DNA of 64,000 nucleotides from Cryomorphaceae bacterium (GTDB taxonomy: Bacteria > Bacteroidota > Bacteroidia > Flavobacteriales_D > Crocinitomicaceae), in NCBI GenBank assembly GCA_027490665.1, contig JAIXXP010000094.1, positions 39,775 to 103,774 on the forward strand. Reading direction: 5' to 3'. The notes beneath the pieces were generated by a model, which ran no database searches, had not been told where the DNA came from, and worked only from the letters and a program-made list of their open reading frames with translations. The number at the start of each line of letters is the position of its first letter. Position 1 is the stretch's first letter. Shown piece by piece: positions 44,401 through 52,500 of the stretch. The position numbers and the translations under genes were made by a program.

Positions 44401-44476
44401 TGGTTCCTATATGGATTTTGATAATTTCCGCTACGGAACAACATTCCAGTTTGGCTTTTCTTATAAAATTCAATGA
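41408..44476 (+). CDS. TonB-dependent receptor of the GDRY type
   Basis: A 1022-residue outer-membrane receptor. Order: signal MLRIGFFLGCLFTAGLTFAQ, carboxypeptidase-regulatory-like domain (about 22-105, GTVRGKVVDPSGEVVIGAKV), plug (about 125-235) and barrel to the end (RYGTTFQFGFSYKIQ). The plug holds VRGIGDRYIRTNFNGSRIP, then DIFPTALIDNIIISKTQAPD and DLPGDWAGAYISVETKD, a sequence type distinct from SusC and from siderophore receptors; no SusD follows. TonB receptors normally import, but Myxococcus Oar has been linked to protein export, so direction is open. Secreted family proteins B and C lie on either side, C overlapping by four bases. They may be its ligands, ligand catchers or cargo. 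Confidence 0.9.
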   Translation: MLRIGFFLGCLFTAGLTFAQGTVRGKVVDPSGEVVIGAKVMLTDTSGFIGKTDMDGNYSIKVPDAKPHAFRITLLGYDTLKTTISVANNQVLVEDFILKEREKIQETKSTTVTRKVTKANDYYMERVKVSSPVSIDYISSETMKKTGDANVTNAVARVSGVSTNGGMITVRGIGDRYIRTNFNGSRIPTLDPLTNNIKLDIFPTALIDNIIISKTQAPDLPGDWAGAYISVETKDYPDKLMVNVESQFGYNVQSTFKDFVTSDRSGTDWLGFDNGFRGFNEGVNFAKPNLNPSNYQSMVALGLGDFYANLGVTGWQDASNENQTYMALGMVELGLLNPSQVNDPTAILAALTTFNSTLRPQAWAQINPNGTSYNNGFSNSWNTTTRKAPINFTQNFSIGNQTTFLGKPLGYIFGFRYGNSVRFDPNGISQRIGPEQLGYGVLFTDDALVSREINSWSMLLNLAYKINDNNKFSILLMPNFSGTNDVGSFQTQPLGEPLEEISFRKNIFYENRQQKIYQYASQHYLPKSKIKIEANISYTDGASNVPDFKLTEYIGFSQNYQITGYQFSPNAGDGIRRYFRYLDENLFDSRLSFELPLASDSLKLIRKLKFGGAYQNSDRNSKMEEYFLMAGNASPSTLQNEDLNLFLDTNQMLMQDGVLGYYYDPRNWDWNHTIGTNAITAAYGLLDFEFNKIIRFNGGLRAEHVALFSDVYKYHVLGYERNDGRRVSVPGYPIINPGILDEWSFLPSGSMIFKFQSEKKTITNLRMNYSKSVARPNIREMNDAAVYDNEFRTLIYGNSNLKLTNITNYDLRYESYFANKDNFSVSAFYKTFLNHIEMGFGSSGITWDNNENSYVAGLEFEVGKNIGKHLELRSNVTVVKSQSQFVRKDFIILNNNQIEYFPVDTVVRTMFGQAPYIVNGILSYNSDSLGLTATISYNVQGPRLVIAGILKGFANVYEMPRHTVDFKLSKNLGKHYAMSLTVRDILNAPVRRAYQLADGSYMDFDNFRYGTTFQFGFSYKIQ

Positions 44477-45810
44477 TGAAAAAGATACTATTCACATGCA
44501 TTGCCATTTGCAGCTTTTCCTTGTTAAAGGCTCAATTGGAAAAAGTTAGTGTTGAAAAATACTATATTACTGATGCAAATGACGCAACAGACCTTTCCGG
44601 TGGGTCAATTCAACCAGGCACTACCACTTACAGGATTTACATCGATTTATTGCCAAACACGCGCTTGAAATCAGTTTATGGCAGCACAGGACATCCTGTT
44701 GTGTTCGAAAGCACAACACCATTTTACAATCATGTTACCGATGGGCAAACATACGCCAAGGAGTTTTTAAAAAACCGCTACAGTGAAGGATTGGTAGCGC
44801 TGGACACCTGGATGACACTCGGCCAAACTACCAAAACCCAAGCAGGTAAAACGTATTTTGGGGTTCCTAAAGTTTCGGACACGGATGGTTCTTTTATTGG
44901 AGGAACAAATAATGATGGTGGGAGTGCGGCTATTGCAGCAGGATTACTCAACAATTCGGATGCCCAACTTGGAATTCCATTAACGACTGCCGATGGAATG
45001 GATACAATGGTAAATGTGCCAAGCAATTGGTTAACGATTGGTCTTGTAGACATTGCTACTGGTGAAGACAATACTATTTTTGGGTCAGTTCAGTCGGGTA
45101 CAAGTTTCAATTCAGAAGAATTTTTATTACAGAATAGCGGCGTAAGTGGAGTTGATCCAAATGCTAATCAGGTTTTAGTGGCACAGCTAACAACCGCAGG
45201 TGAATTATCTTTTGAATTTAATATAGAAGTAGAAGTAAACACAAATGGAACCCTCAGTACCATTAATTATGTAGCCAGAGATACCTTACTTGCTGCTAAT
45301 GAAGTTTTCAGTCCTTTTCTAAGTTATCCATTTCAGTGTGGCTGCACAGATCCAAACTTTTTGGAGTACAGCCCAGCTTTTGCCTGTTTGCAAGATGGCT
45401 CTTGCATTACACCGGTTGTAATGGGTTGTATGGACACCAACGCATGCAACTATGACCCAGCCGTAAACCTTAACGTGCCAGGGCTTTGTTGCTATCCGGG
45501 CGCTTGCGCAGGTAGAGACATCGCTGTGGTTTGCCCAGAATTATGGCAGAGCAACTTTGAAATCAAGATGGTCCCGAACCCTACTGACGGCGAGACACAA
45601 CTTGTAGCCAACGGCAATTTTGAAGGACAACAAATTTCTTGGAAATTATATAATGCTTTCGGGGTGGTTTTGGCAACAGACACAAGCATTACAACAGAAA
45701 ACAACTTGAATATAACCTTAGGCCTAAACGAACAAGAAGCAGGGGTTTATTTCCTTGACTTTACAGTTGGTGATCTTACCAAATCAGAAATTCTTATCAA
45801 GACGAAATGA
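44473..45810 (+). CDS. Secreted VEKYY/TYR family protein, copy C, with Cys-rich repeats and T9SS sorting domain
   Basis: A 445-residue protein; ATG 44473 overlaps the receptor stop, and a second ATG three bases on is equally possible. Signal MMKKILFTCIAICSFSLLKA. The family domain covers about 21-285: VEKYYITDANDA, TTYRIYIDLLPN, GHPVVFESTTPFYNH, LDTWMTLG, SDTDGSF, VLVAQLTTAGELSFEFNIE. Next (about 289-350) are two copies of the GCTDP-type unit widespread in Bacteroidota (CGCTDPNFLEYSP, then MGCMDTNACNYDPAVN with LCCYPGAC). The end is a type A sorting domain (KMVPNPTDG, AGVYFLDF, EILIKTK). It has nine or more cysteines in the repeat region, suggesting disulfides outside the cell. Function unknown. 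Confidence 0.8.
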   Translation: MMKKILFTCIAICSFSLLKAQLEKVSVEKYYITDANDATDLSGGSIQPGTTTYRIYIDLLPNTRLKSVYGSTGHPVVFESTTPFYNHVTDGQTYAKEFLKNRYSEGLVALDTWMTLGQTTKTQAGKTYFGVPKVSDTDGSFIGGTNNDGGSAAIAAGLLNNSDAQLGIPLTTADGMDTMVNVPSNWLTIGLVDIATGEDNTIFGSVQSGTSFNSEEFLLQNSGVSGVDPNANQVLVAQLTTAGELSFEFNIEVEVNTNGTLSTINYVARDTLLAANEVFSPFLSYPFQCGCTDPNFLEYSPAFACLQDGSCITPVVMGCMDTNACNYDPAVNLNVPGLCCYPGACAGRDIAVVCPELWQSNFEIKMVPNPTDGETQLVANGNFEGQQISWKLYNAFGVVLATDTSITTENNLNITLGLNEQEAGVYFLDFTVGDLTKSEILIKTK

Positions 45811-46511
45811 AAAAATTAATGCTCCTACTTACGTTATTGATTTCACTAGGGCTCAGTTCTTGCAAAAAAGATGAACCGAAACAAATCCTATTGGAATATG
45901 GTACAGTTACCGATATCGATGGCAATTCATACCAAACAGTTAAAATAAACAACCAATGGTGGATGTGCCAAAACCTCAAAACAACGCGTTTCAATGATGG
46001 TTCAGTGATTCCATTTTTTGCCATGAATGACACAAGTGGATGGCAAGCAGGCCCTGGTTACAAAACGGTTTCAGATAGCCTCTATGGTCAGCTTTACAAC
46101 TACGCTGCTGTACTTGACTCAAGAGGATTGGCCCCTGAGGGTTGGCATATTGCAACCGATGAAGATTGGAAAAAACTAGAGCGTTCAATCGGAATGGATA
46201 GCACAGATTCGGAATTAATGGCATGGAGAGGTCAGGACGAGGTCAATGGAATTTTACCCCAGAATTCTAATAACTGGCCTACAACCAGCTTTCATTTTGG
46301 AAATAATAAATACGCTTTGAATATCAATCCGGGTGGTGTGGTTTTATACAATGGCCAAATTTCAGCAAATGGTTTAGAAGCTTATTTTTGGACGGCGACG
46401 CAGCAGTCAAATGAAGCTATTTATCGTTCAATCAGCTACCAACGCACGCAAATTTTCAGACAATTTGCGGATCAGCGTTATGGCATGAGTATCCGTTGCG
46501 TCAAAAATTAA
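45807..46511 (+). CDS. FISUMP-domain lipoprotein
   Basis: A 234-residue lipoprotein: signal MKKLMLLLTLLISLGLSSC puts the lipid on Cys19. The body is a Fibrobacter succinogenes major paralogous (FISUMP) domain: TVTDIDGNSYQTVKINNQWW, MCQNLKTTRFNDGS, YGQLYNYAAV, PEGWHIATDEDWKKLE, FWTATQQ, and SIRCVKN at the end. FISUMP domains are common on the surface of Bacteroidota; their role, likely carbohydrate or protein binding, is not settled. The start overlaps the previous stop by four bases. As an outer-membrane lipoprotein inside a receptor operon it may be an accessory of the receptor. Confidence 0.88.
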   Translation: MKKLMLLLTLLISLGLSSCKKDEPKQILLEYGTVTDIDGNSYQTVKINNQWWMCQNLKTTRFNDGSVIPFFAMNDTSGWQAGPGYKTVSDSLYGQLYNYAAVLDSRGLAPEGWHIATDEDWKKLERSIGMDSTDSELMAWRGQDEVNGILPQNSNNWPTTSFHFGNNKYALNINPGGVVLYNGQISANGLEAYFWTATQQSNEAIYRSISYQRTQIFRQFADQRYGMSIRCVKN

Positions 46512-46514
46512 ATC

Positions 46515-47171
46515 ATGAAAAAACTACTCTTATTCTTCGTTTTCTTAGGCACTTTCTCCTTCGCACAGGTGCAAGAAAAAAGCCAAATTGGTGCTTTTTA
46601 TCAGTTAGGTTATACAGCTATGCGTTACCAAAAGTCTTTTGAAAACCCTGGTTTCAATCGAATCATGGATAGTTTACAAACTGGCGGTATGGCTCAAGAA
46701 CTTGGCTTGACATATGCGCGTCGTTTGACCAGAGAATTGACATTTGTTGGTGGTTTACGCATTCAAAATCACCGTTATAATTTTCTAGCGAATAGCCTAC
46801 CTGGGGTCAACACTTATCAGCATATTTTGAATTATGTAGGTATACCGCTCGGCATGGAATACAATATAATTACTGAAACTTGGCAGCCATTTGTAGGTGT
46901 TTCAGTGCTTTCATCTAAACTAGTCGGTAGCCAAGTGGCGTATATTCTACAAGAGGGTTGGAACGAAGTTCAGACAGCGGCATACATACCGAATACAAAT
47001 TGGCAATTCAGTGCAGCTGTTCATATGGGAGCCCAGCTACCGGTAACGCTCAAATGGAGTATCAAGCCTAGTTTAATGTTAAGTTATTCCCTGAACTCTC
47101 TCGGTGCAACCAATGTCCCACAACGTCCGTATCAGCTGGCATTTCAGTTGGCTACACTTTATAATTTTTAA
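46515..47171 (+). CDS. Outer-membrane beta-barrel protein
   Basis: A 218-residue protein with signal MKKLLLFFVFLGTFSFAQ. The mature part is a small beta-barrel: alternating strands such as IGAFYQLGYTAMRYQKS, LTFVGGLRIQNHRYNF and YVGIPLGMEYNI. It ends in an aromatic strand QLAFQLATLYNF, a typical recognition signal for barrel assembly. It fits the PorT/OmpX-like 8-strand group of Bacteroidota but has no diagnostic motif. It is the last gene of the six-gene operon, three bases after the FISUMP gene and before a strong terminator. It may support surface display of the neighbouring proteins; this is inferred. Confidence 0.78.
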   Translation: MKKLLLFFVFLGTFSFAQVQEKSQIGAFYQLGYTAMRYQKSFENPGFNRIMDSLQTGGMAQELGLTYARRLTRELTFVGGLRIQNHRYNFLANSLPGVNTYQHILNYVGIPLGMEYNIITETWQPFVGVSVLSSKLVGSQVAYILQEGWNEVQTAAYIPNTNWQFSAAVHMGAQLPVTLKWSIKPSLMLSYSLNSLGATNVPQRPYQLAFQLATLYNF

Positions 47172-47252
47172 CAACCCATTTTAAAATTGTTGATACTAAC
47201 ATTGGCTTAATCATTAGAAAATTTAATTAATGCATAAAGTTTTTAAACAGAT

Positions 47253-47281
47253 AAAGTTGGCTTCACAGCCAACTTTTTTTT
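47253..47281 (+). terminator. Terminator of the surface-protein operon
   Basis: AAAGTTGGCT and AGCCAACTTT pair perfectly (10 bp) around a TCAC loop, followed by a T run. It closes the six-gene operon. The rest of the 147-base gap is AT-rich without an exact -7 box. Confidence 0.9.
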
Positions 47282-47318
47282 GTGCTCTAATTTTACATCA
47301 ACTAAAAATATTTATAAA

Positions 47319-49508
47319 ATGAAAAAAAGAAATTTACTCGTTGGCCTTTTCTCCATGCTTGGATTGGTCACAATGGGCAACAGTATGTTTGCTCAACAAA
47401 ACATTGGGGCCGCATGTGGGTGTCCTTCTGTTGCAAACCGCACAACTGCGGCAATTACCACTCTTGGTTCATGGACTAACCTACCTGCTGCTGCTTATGG
47501 AAAGGAACTAACTTCAGGTAATATCACTCTAACTTGTGATAAAATCTGGACGCTTGATGAGAAGTTATATATCGGTTCAGGTGCAACAATCACGATTCAA
47601 CCTGGTACAGTAATTAAAGGGTCAGTAGCACCGTCTGTTGCGCAAGCACGTGCCTTGATCATCGAGCGCGGTGGTAAAATCATTGCGCCAGGAACTGAAG
47701 ATTGTCCAATTGTATTTACAGCTGACGCAGATAACCTTAATGGTCAGTACTCAGTCAATAACAAAGGTATGTGGGGTGGTGTTTTGATTTGCGGAAAAGC
47801 AACAAATAACCTTACATTAGCGGCGAATGGTCCGTTTATCCCTGGACAAGGTGGTAAAATGGCAGTTGCCGATGGTTTGGGTGTGTTGGAAGGCTTCGCA
47901 TCTTCTTACCCACAAGACCAGTTTGGTGTAGCTTTAAGTGTACCAGCCGGTACCACTCAAAGTACTTCTCCAAGTGGTTCTTATAACTTTACTCTTCTAG
48001 CTGGTGCAGCAACATCGGGCCAAAATACAAATGCCATTGGTAATACAAAAGTTGAATTGCCAAGCAATGTGCCTGCTTATGTTGTTCAAGGTCAAGCGAT
48101 TTCTGGTACAGGTATTCCAGCCAATACAACTGTTGTGAGTATTTTAGGTAAACAAATTACTATATCAAGTGCTTTAACAGCAGCTATTGCAGCAAATGAT
48201 GTAATAACATTCGATGGGACTTATCCAAATAGTGGTGCAACAGGATATTTTACAACAATGACCTATGTTGCTCCTAATTCTGGTACGGCACCTGTATCAG
48301 GTACAACTGGTACCGTTGCTAGTTACGTTGGTTCATATTACACTTCAACAGCCTCTTTCGATGACAACGATAATTCTGGTGTCATGACTTATGTTTCTAT
48401 TCGCCACTCAGGTGCAAACCTTCTTGTAGGTTCTGAAATCAATGGATTAACACTTGCTTCAGTTGGTCGCGGCACTAAAATTGAGCACATCGAGATTGTT
48501 TCTTGTGCAGATGACAACATCGAGTTGTTTGGTGGTACGGTAGATATTAAATACTGTACTACACTATTTGGTAATGATGACATGTATGACTACGACCAAG
48601 GTTGGTCTGGAAGAGGACAGTTTTTGTTCGGTATGAAGGCCGATCATCCATCTTCAGGTACAGTAATTGGCCCAGATAACGACAACGGTTTTGAGTGTGA
48701 CTCAGATGACAACCGTTCTTACAACACACCATACTCAGTGCCAAGAATTTACAATGCAACCGTTATTGGGAATGCAAAGACCACAACAACTGCGGATAAT
48801 TCAGGTATGTCTGCACTTTGGGCCAAAGAATTTGCTGGTGGTGAGTTTTACAATTCTATCTTTTCAAACTTCCGTCAGGGTGTAAACTTTGCTACTACAA
48901 CTGCAACTAATGGTGTCGCTGGAACAAGCCGAGGCACTAACCTCGGTGGAGATGCTTGGCATAACTATTTACCTCAAGTAGGTGGCGTTGTTAATGCGAC
49001 GTCAGGAAATGGTTCTGAGCGTTTGAAAATTAAGTGTAATACTTTTGTTGGCAATTCATTTGGTGTAACCTTAGGTGCAGGAACTGCTACACCGTCAGGT
49101 TCAGTTATTCTTGCCGCAGGTAATGTGGGTTACGACAAATTTGTTGGTGTAGATAACAACGTAATTATCGCATCTGCAACGGGTATCCCTGGTTTTAGCT
49201 CTGCATTTGAAATCAATCCAACAACTAATGCAATCATAACCAAAAACGATGTAACGCCAAATCCAGCTTTACCACTTGGTTCAGGTTGTTCCCAAGCCCC
49301 AATGGATGGTTTCTTTGAACCAGCTAATTACCGTGGTGCATTTTCTTCAACTGCTGGTGACAACTGGTTGTCTGATTGGTCTTATTCACAAGTACTTGGA
49401 GCAACTTCAGGTGTTGCTGCTTGCCCTACAGACTTGAATGGTGATGGAATTACTAACACAGCTGACTTCTTGATCTTTGCTCCTGCATTCGGAACAAGCT
49501 GTAATTAA
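47319..49508 (+). CDS. Secreted beta-helix protein with dockerin-like C-terminus
   Basis: A 729-residue protein from ATG 47319; signal MKKRNLLVGLFSMLGLVTMG then NSMFAQ. The body looks like a right-handed beta-helix (LYIGSGATITIQPGTVIKG, IEIVSCADDNIELFGGTVDI, DYDQGWSGRGQFLFGM). A Thr/Ala/Gly-rich insertion (about 206-330) includes, at 242-298, a module also found in the 1214-residue neighbour. The last 28 residues, CPTDLNGDGITNTADFLIFA, contain one calcium loop of dockerin type instead of a recognised T9SS domain. If it crosses the outer membrane, the route is unclear. It forms its own transcription unit between two terminators. Function unknown; perhaps a structural part of a surface assembly. 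Confidence 0.78.
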   Translation: MKKRNLLVGLFSMLGLVTMGNSMFAQQNIGAACGCPSVANRTTAAITTLGSWTNLPAAAYGKELTSGNITLTCDKIWTLDEKLYIGSGATITIQPGTVIKGSVAPSVAQARALIIERGGKIIAPGTEDCPIVFTADADNLNGQYSVNNKGMWGGVLICGKATNNLTLAANGPFIPGQGGKMAVADGLGVLEGFASSYPQDQFGVALSVPAGTTQSTSPSGSYNFTLLAGAATSGQNTNAIGNTKVELPSNVPAYVVQGQAISGTGIPANTTVVSILGKQITISSALTAAIAANDVITFDGTYPNSGATGYFTTMTYVAPNSGTAPVSGTTGTVASYVGSYYTSTASFDDNDNSGVMTYVSIRHSGANLLVGSEINGLTLASVGRGTKIEHIEIVSCADDNIELFGGTVDIKYCTTLFGNDDMYDYDQGWSGRGQFLFGMKADHPSSGTVIGPDNDNGFECDSDDNRSYNTPYSVPRIYNATVIGNAKTTTTADNSGMSALWAKEFAGGEFYNSIFSNFRQGVNFATTTATNGVAGTSRGTNLGGDAWHNYLPQVGGVVNATSGNGSERLKIKCNTFVGNSFGVTLGAGTATPSGSVILAAGNVGYDKFVGVDNNVIIASATGIPGFSSAFEINPTTNAIITKNDVTPNPALPLGSGCSQAPMDGFFEPANYRGAFSSTAGDNWLSDWSYSQVLGATSGVAACPTDLNGDGITNTADFLIFAPAFGTSCN

Positions 49509-49532
49509 TCTTAAGTCCTAAATATAAAGGCA

Positions 49533-49572
49533 AAGCGCCCACTGTTCTTTTCATCTTTTTCGGTGGGCGCTT
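49533..49572 (+). terminator. Hairpin after the beta-helix gene
   Basis: AAGCGCCCAC and GTGGGCGCTT form a perfect 10-bp stem with a 20-base T-rich loop. The T run after it is short, so termination is likely but less certain than for the neighbouring units. It ends 18 bases before the next start codon. Confidence 0.65.
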
Positions 49573-49589
49573 ATTTAAAACAAAATATT

Positions 49590-52500
49590 ATGAAAACACT
49601 TCGTTTAATCACAAATTTATGCTTTTTTCTTCTTGCAGGCACAGCATTCTCGCAAGTAGGATTACAAGGCATTGTAGTTGAAAAATTCTACCAGGCCAAT
49701 GCTGCTGACGTAGCTGGGCAGGAGACGGGTGCTGCAACCCCACTTACTACTTCTTCTGTAACTTATCGTGTTTATGTCGATATGGCTGCCGGTTGGAAAT
49801 TCAATCAAATCTTCGCTGTACCGGGAAATTCATTAACTGTAAATACGACAACAGGGTTTTACAACGACCCAGGATACGGTGTAACTGTCAACCCACATAC
49901 CATTTCAGCAGCAAACAATGCAAAGAAAACTACTGCTCTTGATTCTTGGTTCACAACAGGTGGTGCAGTTAACGGAAAGTCTGGTGTTCTAAAAACAGAC
50001 GATACAGATGGATCATTTACCAATACAAATGGCTTGTTAACGAATAACCCGGGTGGTTGTTTTGGCGCTCCAATTCAAGGTGCAGGTGCAAAGGATGGTT
50101 ATATGCCAACACAGTCTTCTCCTAGCACTTATGCTGCTCCAAATGCTCTTGGTGGTTTTACTTCAATTCCTGTTCTGGATGCAACAAACGGTGGTTCCAT
50201 TACAATTACTGACGGCGCGTTAGCTGCTTTAGGTGGTATTGTAGGTGCTACATCTTCTAACATGGTATTGATAGGTCAGTTTACAACGACTGGTCAGTTT
50301 AGCTTTGCGTTGAACGTACAAATCCAAAATACTACCTCTGGTGCGGTTGAAAACTACTACGCATCTAACCCACCAAGTGGAAGTACTAACTTCACGCATT
50401 CTACACTTACATTAGCGGCCAATACACCTCCAACAGTAACCTTAGCTTCTGCTCCGTCAACTTCTGGTATCATTACTGGTACTTCAATGACATTTACAGC
50501 AACAGCAACAGATGCTAACGGAACAGTTACTGGAGTTCAATTTTTTGACAACGGTGTGTTGTTAACGGGTACGGTATCTAATACACCTCCGTCTACTTCA
50601 TATACCTATGCATATACAGCTTCTGTTAATGGTGCCCATGCGATTACAGCAAAAGCAACCGACAACGATTGTGCGTTTACAACTTCTACTGCCCACAACT
50701 TTACAGTGGCAGCTAACCAAGCGCCTACAGTTTCAAGCTTATCTGCTCCTGCAACGGCTTATTTAGGTTCAAACGTTACATTTACTTGTGCTGCTAACGA
50801 TGTAGACGGTACAGTTGCATCTGTTGAGTTCTTTGTTAACTCAGTTTCTATTGGTAACGGTACGCTTTCAGGCAGCACTTACTCCAAAACGTATGCAGTT
50901 CCTTCAAACGTAAATGGCACCTATTCAGTTCAAGCAAAAGCTACAGATAACCTTGGGTTAGCAGGTTCATTTGCAACAACTTCTATGAATGTTATTGCCA
51001 ATACTCCTCCAACGGTTGCGCTTACCAACCCTACAGCTAGCCAATTGATTTCTGCCCCAACTGTGATCACTATTACAGCTAACGCTACAGACGTTGACGG
51101 CATTAGTGGTGTAAATTTCTATGTGAACGGTACACTTGTGGGTGCTGGTACAAACACATCTGGAAATACTTGGTCTTATGCTTGGACAAGTACACCTGGT
51201 GTGAAAACTTTTACTGCAATTGCTACAGATAACTTCCAAGCTACAGCAACTTCTGCTGCCGTTACTTTGGATATCGCAGACCCGAATGCACTTCCGTACA
51301 GAGTGAAAAATGTAACTCAAAACTGTGATCAAACTGTATACTTGATGCCTGTAGCGGTATCCAATACTTATACTGTAGACAACGTGATCGGTTACGACAT
51401 CGCTCTTACTTACGATGCGTCTAAATTGACACCAACAGGGAACGTATTTGTTGCAAATGCACTTTATCCTAATGCAGCACATATTGAAACTGCAACCTCA
51501 ATTGGTACGCCAAGCGGAAACAACGGCACCATGCAAATTTCTTTGAACTTTAACGGTAACGCACCTGCTTCTGCTGAGTTCAATGGAACCAACGCTGATA
51601 TCTTTACGGTTCAGTTTACCAAAACAAGTGCTTTTGCAGGTTTAGACTCAGCTACAGTTGCAATTGCTTCTATTCAAGAAAGTTACATAACAGGAGTTTT
51701 GAACAAAACAGCGAATTCAGGTAAAGCTTATTCTATCAAAGACCAAAACTACCCTGCAACTTTGTCTTTTTGGTCAGATAACCAACCAATCAGATACAAC
51801 TCTGCTAACCCAAATTCATTCTTGATCACTAACGTTAATGGTGCTATAACAACAATTGGTACAGCAACTTCAGCTTCTACTGCTTTAACTATCCCGAACA
51901 CTGTTAGTGGTGTTGTTGCTGGTATGAAAGTTGTTGCAGCCGGTGTTCCATCAACAGCTACTGTTGCTAGTGTTTCAGGAACTACTGTTACCTTGTCTGT
52001 AGCTACAACAGCTGCTTTAAATGTCACACCTGTTACATTTGTTGCAGCTACCGCTGTTCAGCCAAATACATCAGGTGTATTTACACACGTGCTTACCAAC
52101 GGTCAGAAATTAAATATTTCACGTGACATTTCTAACAACAACTCTGTACAGTTGTTAGTGAATGCTGCCGATGCGGTTTTGGGTAAAACATTGTTGTTAA
52201 ACGGTAACTTTACACCTAATGTGTATCAAATTATGGCACTTGATGTCAACCTAGATGGTGTTGTTTCTGCAGGTGATATCTCACAAATCAAGCAACGTGC
52301 TACTTTAGCTATTCCTGAATTCCGTCAGGCATGGAACTATTCAGCTGCTGGTGTATCTAATGGTCATCCATCTAAAGACTGGATTTTCGTTGACAAAACA
52401 ACAGCTACAGGTAATGCTGCTTATCAAATCTCTGCAACCTTCCCAGCTAATGATGGTGTTGGTTACTCTAAAGCTCAAGTTCCTGTTACTCCATTCAGTA

